Counted from the first letter of the stretch, positions 8,411-18,002 are shown. The stretch: 64,000 nucleotides of DNA from Streptomyces sp. NBC_01497 (GCF_036250695.1 NZ_CP109427.1:7626001-7690000); one strand, 5' to 3'. The notes: a model not told the origin generated them from the letters alone. A program made the numbers and translations.

Positions 8411-10803
8411 TCCAGAGCCGCTACCGACTGCTCGAACTCATCGGGCGCGGTGGGATGGGTGAGGTGTGGGAGGCCCGCGACGAGGCACTCGGCCGCCGCG
8501 TCGCCGTCAAGTGCCTCAAACCCCTCGGTCCGGAACAGGACGCCTCGCTCGTGCGGGTGATGCGGGAGCGGTTCCGCCGCGAGGCCCGGGTGGCGGCCCA
8601 GCTCCAGCACCGCGGCGTCACCGTCGTGCACGACTTCGGCGAACACGACGGCGTCCTCTACCTCGTGATGGAACTGCTCGCCGGGCGCAACCTCGGCCAG
8701 ATCCTCGCCGACCACGGCGGCCCGCTGCCCGTCGCCGACGTCCTCGACATCACCGACCAGGTCGCCGACGCCCTCGCGTACACCCACGACCAGGGCATCG
8801 TGCACCGCGACTTGAAGCCCGCGAACATCATGCGGCTCACCGACGGCACGGTGAAGATCTGCGACTTCGGCATCGCCCGCCTCGGCCACGACGTGGGCCT
8901 CACCTCGAAGCTCACCCATACCGGCATGGCCATGGGCACACCCCACTACATGTCGCCCGAGCAGATCTCCGGCGGCGAGATCGACCGCCGCAGCGATCTC
9001 TACTCCCTGGGCTGCGTGCTGTACGAACTCGCCACCGGCGCGCCCCCGTTCGACAAGAGCCACGCCTGGGCGATCCTCGTCGGCCACCGGATGACCGAGC
9101 CGACCCCGCCCCGTGAGCACCGGCCCGAACTGCCGGGGTACCTCGACGCGCTCATCCTCGACCTGCTCGCGAAGAACCCCGAGGACCGCCCGGCCGAGGC
9201 GTCCGAACTGCGCCACAGGCTCCTCGCGGCGCGCGCGGCCGAGGGGTTCCCGGCCGGGCCCGGCGCCGGCGTGTCGTTCCTGCGTCCCGCCCCCGTCCCC
9301 GTGGACGGCTGGACGGGCGAGCACGCCTGGCCGGCCCCCGCCCGCGGCGAGGGTGACGCCGTGCCGCTGCCGCCGCAGGTGACCGACCCGGCGCTTGCTG
9401 CGCCGATCGCCGTCACCCCCACCTCGGGCACACCGGTGTCGACCCCCGTGGGCGCGGGCGCCGCGCCGCGCGATCCGCGACTGCCCGACTGGACCCGGGG
9501 CATGACCGTGGGCCACCGTGCGACCTCTGCCGTGGTGCTGCGGGAAACCGCCCCGGGGCCGGTCGACGGGCTCACCGGCGCCTGGACGCGGGCCGTTCCC
9601 GACGGACCGCAGGCGCCGGTCACCGGGCAGCGGTCCGAGCGGCGCCCCACTCCCACCCCCGAGCGGCTCGCCGCCCTCGCCGACCGGCACCGCGCGGGCC
9701 TCGGCCTCGGCCGGCTCGGACGCTGGGAGGAGGCCGGTGAGGTGTACCGCGAGGTCGCCGCGGAGCGGGAGCTCTACCTCGGCCCGGACCACCCCGACAC
9801 CCTCGACAGCCTCTACGAACTCGCCTTCACCCTGGGCAGGACCGGCCGGGCCCCCGAGGCGTTGCCGGTCTTCACCCGGGTCGCCGAGGGCAGGGAGCGC
9901 ACCCTCGGCCCCGATCACTCCGAGGCGCTCGCCGCGCGCCAGGAGACCGCCTACGTCCTCGGCAGGCTCGGCCGCCACGTCGAGGCCCACGAGGTGTACG
10001 CCTCCGTACTCGCCTCCCGGGTACGCACCATGGGCCCCGACCACCCCGACACCCTGCGCTGCCGCCACAACCTGGCCTTCAGCCTCAGCCGTCTCGGCCG
10101 CCTTGAGGAGTCGCTGGCGATGGCGCGGCAGGTCGCCGTCACCCGCGCCCGGGTCCTCGGCGACGTCCATGCCGACACCCTCGTCACCCGTTACGAGGTC
10201 GCCTACGCGCTCGGCCGGCTGAGCCGCTGGCAGGAGGCACTCGACCTGTACCGCGAGGTCGCCCTCGCCCGCGCCCAGGCGCTCGGAGCCGACCACCGCG
10301 ACACGCTCGCCGCGCGCTACGAGATCGGCATCTGCCTCGGCCGGCTCGGCCGCAGTGAGGACGCGTTGAAGCAGTTCCGCTCGCTGATCGACGACCGGGC
10401 CCGCGCCGGGGGACCCGCCGACCCGGAGACGCTGCGCGCCCGGCACGGCTTCGGGGTGAACCTGGGGCGCCTCGGGCGCTGGGAGGAGGCCCTCGCCGAG
10501 GCCCGTGACGTCGCCGCCGTACGCGGCCGGGTCCTCGGCCCCGATCACTTCGACACCCTGGTCAGCCGCCGGGAGGTCGCCGTCGCACTGGGCTGGCTCG
10601 GCCGCTGGTCCGACGCGCTCACGGAGTACCGGGACGTCTCGGCGGCCCGCGCCCGCGTCCTCGGCGAGGGGCACCCGGACACGCTGACCGCCCTCGGCGA
10701 CGAGGTGCACTGCCTCCAGCAACTGGGCAATGACGAGGAGGCGCAGCGGCTGCGCCGCCGCATCGACGCGCTCACCCAAGGGCGCGGTTCCGCAACGGCT
10801 TGA
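8392..10803 (+). CDS. serine/threonine protein kinase with C-terminal tetratricopeptide repeats
   Basis: An 803-residue soluble kinase. Residues 12-270 are a Hanks-type domain with GRGGMGEVWEA (P-loop), VAVK (Lys40), HRDLKPAN (Asp140), DFG (Asp158) and MSPEQ; all catalytic residues are present. A Pro/Ala linker (~290-415) leads to about eight 42-residue TPRs of the kind seen in NB-ARC proteins (RLGRWEEAxxxYREV ... LGPDHPDTL). There is no transmembrane or PASTA segment, so this is a cytoplasmic kinase with a protein-binding tail. The ATG lies inside the end of the MpaB-family gene, which implies translational coupling. The protein substrate is unknown. Confidence 0.93.
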   Translation: MADTRLIQSRYRLLELIGRGGMGEVWEARDEALGRRVAVKCLKPLGPEQDASLVRVMRERFRREARVAAQLQHRGVTVVHDFGEHDGVLYLVMELLAGRNLGQILADHGGPLPVADVLDITDQVADALAYTHDQGIVHRDLKPANIMRLTDGTVKICDFGIARLGHDVGLTSKLTHTGMAMGTPHYMSPEQISGGEIDRRSDLYSLGCVLYELATGAPPFDKSHAWAILVGHRMTEPTPPREHRPELPGYLDALILDLLAKNPEDRPAEASELRHRLLAARAAEGFPAGPGAGVSFLRPAPVPVDGWTGEHAWPAPARGEGDAVPLPPQVTDPALAAPIAVTPTSGTPVSTPVGAGAAPRDPRLPDWTRGMTVGHRATSAVVLRETAPGPVDGLTGAWTRAVPDGPQAPVTGQRSERRPTPTPERLAALADRHRAGLGLGRLGRWEEAGEVYREVAAERELYLGPDHPDTLDSLYELAFTLGRTGRAPEALPVFTRVAEGRERTLGPDHSEALAARQETAYVLGRLGRHVEAHEVYASVLASRVRTMGPDHPDTLRCRHNLAFSLSRLGRLEESLAMARQVAVTRARVLGDVHADTLVTRYEVAYALGRLSRWQEALDLYREVALARAQALGADHRDTLAARYEIGICLGRLGRSEDALKQFRSLIDDRARAGGPADPETLRARHGFGVNLGRLGRWEEALAEARDVAAVRGRVLGPDHFDTLVSRREVAVALGWLGRWSDALTEYRDVSAARARVLGEGHPDTLTALGDEVHCLQQLGNDEEAQRLRRRIDALTQGRGSATA

Positions 10804-10856
10804 CCTCGGGCGCCCCGGAACCTTGGCCGCCGTTGATCCGCGTGTTACGAAGGGTC

Positions 10857-12389
10857 ATGCCCGCACATGCCACGTACGACGCAGTGATCGTGGGCGGCGG
10901 CCACAACGGACTGGTCGCCGCCGCCTATCTCGCCCGGGCCGGCCGCTCGGTGCTGGTCCTCGAACGCCTCCCCACGACCGGGGGCGCGGCCGTGTCCACC
11001 CGGCCCTTCCCCGGCGTGGACGCCCGTCTGTCCCGGTACTCCTACCTCGTGTCCCTGCTGCCGCAGAAGATCGTCGCCGATCTGGGGCTGCGGTTCGAGG
11101 TGCGGCGCAGGACCGTCTCCTCGTACACACCGCACGGCGACGGAGGCCTCCTGGTGGGCGAGGGCCGCACGCGTGCGTCCTTCGCCGAACTCACCGGCGG
11201 CGACAGCGAGTACGTGGCGTGGCAGCAGTTCTACGGCGCCACGGCCCGGGTCGCCGAGCGGATCTTCCCCACGCTGACCGAACCGCTGCCCACCCGCGCC
11301 GAACTGCGCGAGCGCGTCGACGACGAGGCTTCCTGGCGGATGCTGTTCGAGGAGCCGATCGGCGCCGCCATCGAGAAGCGCTTCGACCACGACCTGGTGC
11401 GCGGAGTCGTCCTCACCGACGCGCTGATCGGCACGTTCGCCGACGCTCATGACCCGTCCCTGATCCAGAACCGCTGTTTCCTCTACCACGTGATCGGCGG
11501 CGGCACCGGCAGCTGGGACGTGCCGGTCGGCGGCATGGGCGCGCTGACGGACGCGCTCGCCGGGGCCGCCCGCGCGGCCGGCGCCGAGATCCTCACCGGC
11601 CACGAGGCGCTGCGGATCGACACCGACGGCACGAGCGGAGAGGTGACCTACCGGGCCGGGGAGGAGGAGGGAAGCGTCACCGCGCGGCACGTCCTGGTGA
11701 ACGCCTCCCCGCGCGCGCTCGCCGAACTGCTCGGCGAGGAGCCGCCCGTACCGGCCGAGGGGGCGCAGTTCAAGGTCAACATGGTGCTGACCCGGCTGCC
11801 CCGGCTGAAGGACACCTCGGTCGATCCGCGTGAGGCGTTCGCGGGCACCCTGCACATCGCCGAGGGATACGGGGAACTGGCCGCGGCGCACCGGGAGGCG
11901 GCGGCCGGGCAGCTGCCCTCCGCGCCCCCCTCCGAGATCTACTGCCACACACTGACCGACCCCTCGATCCTCGGGCCGGACCTCGTAGGGAGCGGCCACC
12001 AGACCCTCACCCTCTTCGGACTGCACACACCGGCGCGGCTGTTCTCCAAGGACAACGACGCCGTGCGCGAGCGGCTGCTGGCCTCGACGCTGGCCCAGCT
12101 CGACGCCCGGCTGGCCGAGCCGATCGGTGACTGCTACGCGCTGGACGCCGAAGGCCGCCCCTGTGTGGAGGCCAAGACGCCGCTGGACCTGGAACGCGAA
12201 CTCGGCCTGCCCGGCGGCCACATCTTCCACCGGGACCTGTCCTTCCCGTACGCCGGGCGGGACTCCGGGCGCTGGGGCGTCGAGACCGCGCACCCGAACG
12301 TGCTGCTGTGCGGTGCCGGCGCGGTGCGCGGTGGCGGAGTCAGCGGTGTACCGGGCCACAACGCGGCGATGGCCGTTCTGGGCCGGTGA
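10857..12389 (+). CDS. FAD-dependent phytoene-desaturase-like oxidoreductase
   Basis: A 510-residue flavoprotein of the CrtI/PYROXD2 family. The dinucleotide fold is at the N-terminus (DAVIVGGGHNGLVAAAYLARAG, glycines at ~12-17, then VLVLE). A second conserved block (YHVIGGGTGSWDVPVGGMG) and the C-terminal FAD motif (LLCGAGAVRGGGVSGVPGHNAA) are complete. No other carotenoid genes are nearby, so a role in carotenoid synthesis is not supported; many actinobacterial homologues have unknown substrates. ATG 10857 has only a close GAAGGG upstream; a TTG at 10800 is in frame but abuts the kinase stop. Confidence 0.85.
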   Translation: MPAHATYDAVIVGGGHNGLVAAAYLARAGRSVLVLERLPTTGGAAVSTRPFPGVDARLSRYSYLVSLLPQKIVADLGLRFEVRRRTVSSYTPHGDGGLLVGEGRTRASFAELTGGDSEYVAWQQFYGATARVAERIFPTLTEPLPTRAELRERVDDEASWRMLFEEPIGAAIEKRFDHDLVRGVVLTDALIGTFADAHDPSLIQNRCFLYHVIGGGTGSWDVPVGGMGALTDALAGAARAAGAEILTGHEALRIDTDGTSGEVTYRAGEEEGSVTARHVLVNASPRALAELLGEEPPVPAEGAQFKVNMVLTRLPRLKDTSVDPREAFAGTLHIAEGYGELAAAHREAAAGQLPSAPPSEIYCHTLTDPSILGPDLVGSGHQTLTLFGLHTPARLFSKDNDAVRERLLASTLAQLDARLAEPIGDCYALDAEGRPCVEAKTPLDLERELGLPGGHIFHRDLSFPYAGRDSGRWGVETAHPNVLLCGAGAVRGGGVSGVPGHNAAMAVLGR

Positions 12390-12489
12390 CGCGGGGCCGA
12401 AGCGGCCGGCAGGCGGACGGTGCGGCGACCGCCGCCGCGGCGAAACCGCCCCTCTGAGGCAGTGGCGGAAAAACTCGGGTCACCACCCG

Positions 12490-12519
12490 CCTGGGGCGGC
12501 CCGAACGGGCCGCCCCAGG
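12490..12519. terminator. bidirectional terminator hairpin
   Basis: A perfect 13-bp stem (CCTGGGGCGGCCC / GGGCCGCCCCAGG) with a GAAC tetraloop lies between the convergent flavoprotein and SDR genes. Confidence 0.8.
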
Positions 12520-12561
12520 GGGAGTTTCCGGCGACGTGGCGCACGTGTCCGACGGCCGCGG

Positions 12562-13356
12562 TCAGCGGCGGTAGCGCTCGGCGGGCACCGAGCGTGACAC
12601 GCCGGACGCGAGCCTGCGCAGCGCTTCCTCGTAGCTCTCCCAGTCGGCGATGTCCACCAGGGAGGGAACGGTGACGGCTTCACCCGCGTCGAGGCCGGCG
12701 AGTGCCGCGTCCACGACGTCCTCCGGCGACATGACGGCCTCGTCGGGGAACGCGGACAGTTCGACGCCCGAGCCCTCCCAGAACTCGGTGCGCATCGCTC
12801 CGGGCACCACGGCCTGCACCACGACACCCGTGCCCGCGAGTTCCTGCTGGAGCGCCTGGGTGAACGTCAGCACGTAGCTCTTGGTGGCGCTGTACACCGC
12901 GCTGACAGGAAGAATGTAGAAGGCGAGCGCGGACGAGATGTTCACGACCGTCCCGTGTCCGCGCCGCGTCATCCCGGTGAGCGCGGCGGTCGTCAGCCGG
13001 GTCAGCGCGGTGACGTTGACCGCGACCTGCTCGTCGATGGCGCTCGCGGCGAAGCCCGGGGCGGGGGCGTACACCGCCGCGCCCGCGCTGTTGACGAGCA
13101 GGTCGATCGCCTCGTCACTGCTGAGCCGCTCCTCGACCCCCTTGAGCTGGACGGGTGAGGTGAGGTCCGCGACCATGATCTCGACGCCCGCACCGGTGCG
13201 CTCCTCGATGTCCCTCGCCACGGCGCTGAGGCGGCTCTCACTGCGGCCGGTCAGCACGAGGGAGTACCCGCGCTGCGCGAGCTTCAGGGCGTACGCGGCT
13301 CCGAACGTGGACGAGCCGCCGGTGACGACAGCGGTCTTCGATGCGTTGACGGTCAT
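12562..13356 (-). CDS. short-chain dehydrogenase/reductase
   Basis: A 264-residue classical [15 protein letters not shown] is the cofactor-binding Gly motif (an Ala/Gly-poor variant of TGxxxGxG), NSAGAAVYA is the NNAG-like motif, and the catalytic triad is in NISSALAF and YSATK (Tyr and Lys four apart). LTGRSESRL after the second strand carries an Arg that favours NADP. The ATG at 13356 starts [14 protein letters not shown]. The substrate is unknown. The long upstream region contains an imperfect palindrome that could be its operator. Confidence 0.9.
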   Translation of the reverse strand: MTVNASKTAVVTGGSSTFGAAYALKLAQRGYSLVLTGRSESRLSAVARDIEERTGAGVEIMVADLTSPVQLKGVEERLSSDEAIDLLVNSAGAAVYAPAPGFAASAIDEQVAVNVTALTRLTTAALTGMTRRGHGTVVNISSALAFYILPVSAVYSATKSYVLTFTQALQQELAGTGVVVQAVVPGAMRTEFWEGSGVELSAFPDEAVMSPEDVVDAALAGLDAGEAVTVPSLVDIADWESYEEALRRLASGVSRSVPAERYRR

Positions 13357-13911
13357 GATGTCGCTTCCGATCTCCGTGTGCGGGAACCAGCGCCGAGGGA
13401 TGCCCTGCGGGTGATCCACCGATTCCGGGGCAGTCGGCCGGGCCCGCACGGACTCTTAAAGTCTCCTGTTCTGCGAAGAATGTCGCAATGTGCGAGGCCG
13501 TGGGTCCGGTGTGTCAGATGGTTGAAAGTCCACCAGGGCTCCCGTCGAAGGTGCGTCCGCCGTCCGCGGAGGCGCGCCGGCCCGGCCGCCCTCACCGCGC
13601 GAGGCCCGGGCCCCACGCCGGTCCGGGCCGGTGGCGCGCGTCCCGGCCCCGGCCGCGACGGGACCCCGCACATCCCGGGCCACGGCCGGGCCGGCCGCGC
13701 GGCGGGGCCGGATGAGGGGCCGGAGTCCGGTCCCCCTCAGCGGGGCGGCGCCGACGGGGCGTCCGTCTCGCCGACTGCCCGGCCTCAGGTGTGGCTGGTC
13801 GCGTCATGGAGCCTCGAATGCCACCAGGCTCTTCCCGGATTCTGCGCAGCGCGGCAGCCGGGCACGGGTGCGCCCGGCCTGCCGAGACGCCGGAAGGCCG
13901 TGGGCCGGCTC
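13357..13911. other. 555-bp intergenic region
   Basis: No convincing gene is present; the long open frames here have no ribosome site or recognisable domain and reflect the G+C content. The part near the SDR start holds the imperfect palindrome GACTCTTAAAGTC (13451-13463), one of the few A+T-richer spots and a possible operator or promoter element for the SDR gene. From 13560 to 13790 the sequence is extremely G+C-rich with short inverted repeats and no assignable function. Confidence 0.4.
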
Positions 13912-14274
13912 TCAGTCAGTCCTCCGCAAGCAGACCGCCCGGTTCCCCTCGTCCCACTGGACCTCCTCGACCCGCTCGACGGCGTCCCGGTTGATGGGCC
14001 CGAACACGTGGGGGAACAGGGTGCCTTCCGCGACGCCGGGCGGCGGCGCGGGGGTCGCCGCCTCCCATCGCAGCTCGGCTTCCAGCCGGTCCTCGTCGAG
14101 GACCAGTACCCGCAGGGGCCGTGGCGCGTTCCGGTAGAAGGCGTTGATGACGGCCAGGGTGGTGCTTTCGTCGGGGGAGCAGTGGATGAAGCCGTCCTCC
14201 GCGAGGGAGGGGGGTGCGTAGGGGCGGTCGGAGCGTGCGTTCCCGTCACCCGGGACCAGGGCGTGGTAGATCAT
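13912..14274 (-). CDS. DUF952 family protein
   Basis: A 120-residue protein beginning [10 protein letters not shown] and containing [42 protein letters not shown] and a final [10 protein letters not shown], the recognisable DUF952 pattern (a small fold related to ADP-ribosyltransferase-like proteins; activity unknown). TATAAC lies six bases before the ATG on the coding strand, so the transcript may be leaderless. The genes on either side are unrelated. Confidence 0.85.
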   Translation of the reverse strand: MIYHALVPGDGNARSDRPYAPPSLAEDGFIHCSPDESTTLAVINAFYRNAPRPLRVLVLDEDRLEAELRWEAATPAPPPGVAEGTLFPHVFGPINRDAVERVEEVQWDEGNRAVCLRRTD

Positions 14275-14580
14275 GACCCGGTTATACAGCGCCGTAGACG
14301 CGGGGTTTCCAGGGCCGGGGTCCCACCGGAGCCGTGGCGGTGGCACTGCGGCACGGCGGCGCTTCGACGGCGACGGCGTCGGCGTCGACGCCGGTTCGGC
14401 CGCGGCGGGTGGGGGACGGGGGCGTGCAGGGGGCTTTTCGCCCGGTTCGCGGTGACCGTCGGTGCGTCCCGTGCGCCGGGTCAGGGCAGGATCACGCCAG
14501 GGCCGGGCGCGAGGGAATGGCCGGGTCCGCCTTGTTCGTTGCGTCCCAGGAAGACTGTCTACGACTTGGAGACGCGAAAC
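14275..14580. other. 306-bp divergent intergenic region
   Basis: This lies between the DUF952 gene (-) and the deazaflavin oxidoreductase (+). The left edge carries TATAAC, a possible -10 for the DUF952 gene. The right edge carries GGAGA (14568-14572), the ribosome site of the following gene. The middle is G+C-rich without a gene that I can support. Confidence 0.4.
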
Positions 14581-15060
14581 ATGCCACTCAATGGCGAGTA
14601 CGAGCCGAGCACGACCCGTTTGGTACGCGAGCAGGTCGAGCTGTACGAGAAGTCCGGCGGTACGGAGGGGACGACGCTGGGCAGCCTGGTCGGTTCCGAC
14701 GACGTGCAGCGGCGTGACCTGCCCGTCATCATCCTGACGACCCTGGGTGCGAAGAGCGGCAAGATACGCAAGGCCCCGCTCATGCGTGTGGAGCACGAGG
14801 GCACCTATGTCGTGGTCGCCTCCTTGGGCGGGGCCCCCAAGCACCCGGTCTGGTACCACAACGTGGTGGCGGACCCGCGTGTGGAACTGCAGGACGGACC
14901 GCTCCGCCAGGACATGGTGGCGCGTGAGGTGACCGGGAGCGAGAAGGCTCTCTGGTGGGCCCGGGCCGTCGAGGCGTTCCCGGACTACGCGGACTACCAG
15001 AAGAAGACGGAACGCGAGATACCGGTCTTCGTTCTGGAGCCGGCGGCCGCAGGGCACTGA
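14581..15060 (+). CDS. deazaflavin (F420)-dependent nitroreductase family protein
   Basis: A 159-residue protein of the Ddn-like split-barrel family. The signature [17 protein letters not shown] (residues ~51-67) and [16 protein letters not shown] (~84-99) bind F420 and mark this family; the N-terminal helix is also typical. The likely role is reduction of a quinone- or nitro-type substrate with F420H2 in the cytosol. A GGAGA site lies 8 bases before the ATG. It is monocistronic and ends in a convergent terminator region. Confidence 0.88.
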   Translation: MPLNGEYEPSTTRLVREQVELYEKSGGTEGTTLGSLVGSDDVQRRDLPVIILTTLGAKSGKIRKAPLMRVEHEGTYVVVASLGGAPKHPVWYHNVVADPRVELQDGPLRQDMVAREVTGSEKALWWARAVEAFPDYADYQKKTEREIPVFVLEPAAAGH

Positions 15061-15074
15061 CGCCCCGCATGAGG

Positions 15075-15119
15075 CGGTGGACCGGGCCAGGAAGGCGACC
15101 CTGCCCTCCCGGTCCACCG
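15075..15119. terminator. inverted repeat between convergent genes
   Basis: Twelve-base perfect arms (CGGTGGACCGGG / CCCGGTCCACCG) separated by 21 bases begin 15 bases after the deazaflavin oxidoreductase stop. A hairpin terminator is likely. Confidence 0.5.
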
Positions 15120-15192
15120 GCCGGTGACGCCTCGCTCCGGGCTGCGGCGCGAGGCGGCCCTAGCCGCAGCGCCCAGGCCCGGGGCGACCCAC

Positions 15193-15230
15193 GGGCACCG
15201 GGCGCGGCCGGCTGGCCGTGCCCGGTGCTC
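15193..15230. terminator. strong hairpin between convergent genes
   Basis: A 17-bp stem with two wobble or mismatched pairs (GGGCACCGGGCGCGGCC / GGCCGTGCCCGGTGCTC) and a GGCT loop sits 24 bases from the stop of the beta-lactamase-fold gene on the minus strand. Confidence 0.65.
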
Positions 15231-15253
15231 ACATGCCGCGCCCGGCGGGAGCG

Positions 15254-17083
15254 TCAGGTGTCCGAGCGGGTCCAGCCGACGGGGGTGACGCGGGAGGCAT
15301 CCGCGCGGCGCGCCCCGTCGAAGACCGTGCGCGCGCCGTCGATGACGCGCTGCCCGTCGACGTAGACCCCGCGGCCCACGTACAGCGGGTCGGTCGTGTA
15401 CCGCCACCGCAGCCGCACCGGCGCCCCGCGCAGGGCCGTGAGATCCGCGGTGAGCCCGTGCCAGACGCGGCCCGACCAGCCGGTCGCGGCGCCGTCCGGA
15501 TGGTCCTGGGCCGCCCCGCCACCGGTGGTGGTGAAGGGGACGGGCCGCCAGCTCGTGCCCCCGTCCACCGACGCCTCCAGGTGGACGGCGTCGGACGCCG
15601 GCTCGGTGTCCCACCACAGCGAAGTCTCGTAGCGCGGGTGCGCGGCGGCGAGCGTGAGGTCGGGGAGGGTGAGCGTGGCCGTGGTGGCGCTCGCCATGCC
15701 GGAGAACCAGGCCGTGCGTCCCCCGTGCGGCGTGACGGCGACGGCCCGTGCCATCCGGTTGCCGGTCGCCACCCGCGGCGCACTGCCGGAGCGCCAGTTC
15801 CGCACCGGGTGGACCGAGTTGCCGAGCACGATCAGGAACGAGTCGCTCGTGGGGTCGATGACGATGCTCGTGCCGGTGAAGCCGGTGTGCCCCGCCGTCG
15901 CCGGAGTGGCCATGGCGCCCATGTACCAGTGCTGGTAGAGCTCCCAGCCCAGAGCGTGGTCGTCGCCGGGGAACCCCGTGTTGAAGTTGGTGAACATCAG
16001 CCGCACGGAGTCCGGCTCCAGGATCCTCCTGCTGCCGTACGCGCCGCCGTTGAGCAGCGTCCGGGCGAGGACCGCGAGGTCCCAGGCGCGGGAGAACACC
16101 CCGGCGTGGCCCGCCACTCCGCCGAAGGCGTACGCGTTCTCGTCGTGCACCTCGCCCCACACCAGCCCTCGGCTGAGCGCGGACCACGGCGGGCGCTCGA
16201 CCTCCGTCGCGGCGATCGCCGGTTTCCAGGAGGCGGGCGGGTTGTAGCGGGTGCGGGTCATGCCGAGGGGTTCGGTGATCCCGGTGCGGACCAGCTCGTC
16301 GAGCGGACTGCCGGTGATCTTCTCCAGTACCAGCTGGAGGGAGATCATGTTCAGGTCGGAGTACAGGTAGACGGTGCCCGGAGGGTGGATCGGTGCCTCG
16401 TCCCACAGCAGGCGGAGCATCGCCGCGCGGTCCGGTTCGTCGTAGAACGGCAGGTCGGCCTGGAGCCCCGAGATGTGCGTGAGCAGCATCCGGACGGTGA
16501 TGTCCTGCTTGCCGCCGCCCGCGTACGCGGGGAGGTAGGCCGCGACCTTCGCGTCGGCGTCGAGGCGTCCGCGCTCGATCTGCTGCACGGCCACGACCGA
16601 GGTGAACAGCTTGGACAGGGAGGCCAGGTCGTAGACCGTGTCCTCGGTGGCGTCGATCTGCTGTCCGGCCGGGAACTCGATGCCGGTGTCGGTGGTGTCG
16701 TCGTAGCCCGAGTAGCGGACGGCTTTGCCGATGGGGTGGTGGAGGGCGACCGTGCCGCCCCGGGCCGCGAGCAGTACCGCGCCCGCGTAGTAGGGGTGTT
16801 CGGGGGAGGGGCCGAGGTAGGTCTCCGCGTCCGTGACCAGATGGTCCAGCTCGTCACCGAGGAGCCCGGCCTCACGGGCGGTGCCGTGGCGCAGCGTGGT
16901 GGCTCCGCGCCGGGGCCGCTCGGCGGGCGCGCCGTGGGCGTTCCCTGCGGCACGCGCGGTCCCGGTGAACGGCAGCGGCCCGAGCGCGAGGGCGCCGCCG
17001 AGCGCCAGCGCCGCGCCGCCGAAGCGGCGCCGGCTCATCGCTCTGTCCGCTCCGGCATGATCCCCCGTCAGTTCCTCTGTCAT
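15254..17083 (-). CDS. secreted beta-lactamase-family serine hydrolase with C-terminal accessory domain
   Basis: A 609-residue exported protein. A twin-arginine signal (MSRRRFGGAALALGGALALG) precedes a class C/beta-lactamase fold with SxxK in ASLSKLF, YSD as the second motif and HTG in AGHTGFTG as the third. The last ~170 residues (TAWFSGMASATTAT onward) are a beta-rich accessory domain. Such proteins act on D-Ala peptides, muropeptides or esters; the substrate is not readable here. Two starts are possible: ATG 17083 or ATG 17038 just before the Tat motif; the second gives a more usual Tat signal length. Palindromic GAAA/TTTC sequences just upstream suggest repressor control. Confidence 0.85.
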   Translation of the reverse strand: MTEELTGDHAGADRAMSRRRFGGAALALGGALALGPLPFTGTARAAGNAHGAPAERPRRGATTLRHGTAREAGLLGDELDHLVTDAETYLGPSPEHPYYAGAVLLAARGGTVALHHPIGKAVRYSGYDDTTDTGIEFPAGQQIDATEDTVYDLASLSKLFTSVVAVQQIERGRLDADAKVAAYLPAYAGGGKQDITVRMLLTHISGLQADLPFYDEPDRAAMLRLLWDEAPIHPPGTVYLYSDLNMISLQLVLEKITGSPLDELVRTGITEPLGMTRTRYNPPASWKPAIAATEVERPPWSALSRGLVWGEVHDENAYAFGGVAGHAGVFSRAWDLAVLARTLLNGGAYGSRRILEPDSVRLMFTNFNTGFPGDDHALGWELYQHWYMGAMATPATAGHTGFTGTSIVIDPTSDSFLIVLGNSVHPVRNWRSGSAPRVATGNRMARAVAVTPHGGRTAWFSGMASATTATLTLPDLTLAAAHPRYETSLWWDTEPASDAVHLEASVDGGTSWRPVPFTTTGGGAAQDHPDGAATGWSGRVWHGLTADLTALRGAPVRLRWRYTTDPLYVGRGVYVDGQRVIDGARTVFDGARRADASRVTPVGWTRSDT

Positions 17084-17095
17084 CAGGTGCCCTTC

Positions 17096-17144
17096 CCTGA
17101 AAATATCTTTCGGGATTCAGCAAACAGCTGAAACTTTCTTGCGG
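17096..17144 (-). promoter_or_regulatory. candidate operator: two GAAA...TTTC elements upstream of the serine hydrolase
   Basis: CCTGAAAATATCTTTCGGG (17096-17114) has matching arms CCnGAAA / TTTCnGG. Fourteen bases further from the gene a second element, CTGAAACTTTCTTGCGG (17128-17144), carries the same TGAAA/TTTC halves. The first element ends only 13 bases before the start codon at 17083, the usual place for a repressor site. Similar half-sites are bound by several Streptomyces sugar and cell-wall-recycling repressors; the cognate regulator is not identified. Confidence 0.5.
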
Positions 17145-17164
17145 GAGGGCGGGACTGTCAACCC

Positions 17165-17878
17165 TCAGGAGGTGAGTCCCGTCAGACCGGCCAGGACGCG
17201 CCGGACCATTCGGGCGAACAGGGGCCGGGGGTCGTTCTCCAGTGGGTGCGCGACCGGTCCCGCCGCCAGTGCCTCGGTGAGCAGCGGGTGGCTCCCGCCC
17301 GCGGCGGCCCGTGCGAGATAGGCCGCCTGAGCCCGCTGGCGCGGGGTCGGGGAGCCGCCCGACTGGACCTCGGCGCGGGTCAGTGTGGTGACGAGCGCGG
17401 TCAGCATCGCCACGGCCTCCAGCTTGGCCTGCCCGGTCAGCGGCGCGGGGGCGAGGGCGGCCAGCGCGTGTTCCAGGTATGCGAGGCCGTTGGGCCCGAT
17501 CCGCAGCGGCTCGTCGGGCACGTCCAGCAGCCAGGGGTGGCGAAGGTGGACGGCGCGCACGGCGAGGGCGAGGGACGTGAGGTCCTCGACGGGGTCGCCG
17601 GAGGGCGGCACCGTGAGGTCGATCTCCCCGGCCGCCGCGTCCTGCATCAGGTCGACCAGATCCTCGCGGCTCGTCACGTACCGGTACAGCGACGCCGGCC
17701 CCGTACCCAGTTCGCGCGCCACCCGCCGTACGGACACGGCGGCGAGGCCGCCCGAATCGGCGAGCGCGACGGCCGCGGCCGTGAGCTGGGCGTGGGTGCG
17801 GGCGGGCGCGGGCCCTCTGGTGCCCCGTACGGGTCGTTCCCACACCGTCACCGGTACGTCGCCGCTCACGCCGCTCAC
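17165..17878 (-). CDS. TetR/AcrR-family transcriptional regulator
   Basis: A 237-residue regulator. The helix-turn-helix is at ~30-75 (AAVALADSGGLAAVSVRRVAREL, GTGPASLYRYVTSREDLVDLM), and the C-terminal ligand domain is of the TetR_C type (LAVRAVHLRHPWLLD). It is divergent from the alpha/beta hydrolase gene at 18003 across a 124-base region, so it probably represses that gene and itself. No clear palindrome could be singled out in the shared region. Confidence 0.9.
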   Translation of the reverse strand: MSGVSGDVPVTVWERPVRGTRGPAPARTHAQLTAAAVALADSGGLAAVSVRRVARELGTGPASLYRYVTSREDLVDLMQDAAAGEIDLTVPPSGDPVEDLTSLALAVRAVHLRHPWLLDVPDEPLRIGPNGLAYLEHALAALAPAPLTGQAKLEAVAMLTALVTTLTRAEVQSGGSPTPRQRAQAAYLARAAAGGSHPLLTEALAAGPVAHPLENDPRPLFARMVRRVLAGLTGLTS

Positions 17879-18002
17879 TCCCTGTCCGGCCGGCCGACTC
17901 GCCGGCTCACCGATACCGCCCGGGCCGCTCGTGCGCCCGGCGGCCGTTGTGCTCTACAGTAATAATGGCGAACATCGATCGCAGTTTCAGGGGGGATGAT
18001 CG

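Noticed and set aside
10857..12389. Carotenoid biosynthesis phytoene desaturase
   Set aside because: No crtB, crtE or related genes are nearby and the family contains many non-carotenoid members.
13378..15060. 560-codon frame running into the deazaflavin oxidoreductase
   Set aside because: Similarity to a known family starts at the ATG at 14581, which has its own ribosome site; the upstream part is intergenic and antisense to DUF952.
17947..17966. TTGTGC and TAATAAT as a promoter for the hydrolase at 18003
   Set aside because: The spacing is only seven bases, so the two do not form a promoter; the A+T-rich TAATAAT alone is not enough.
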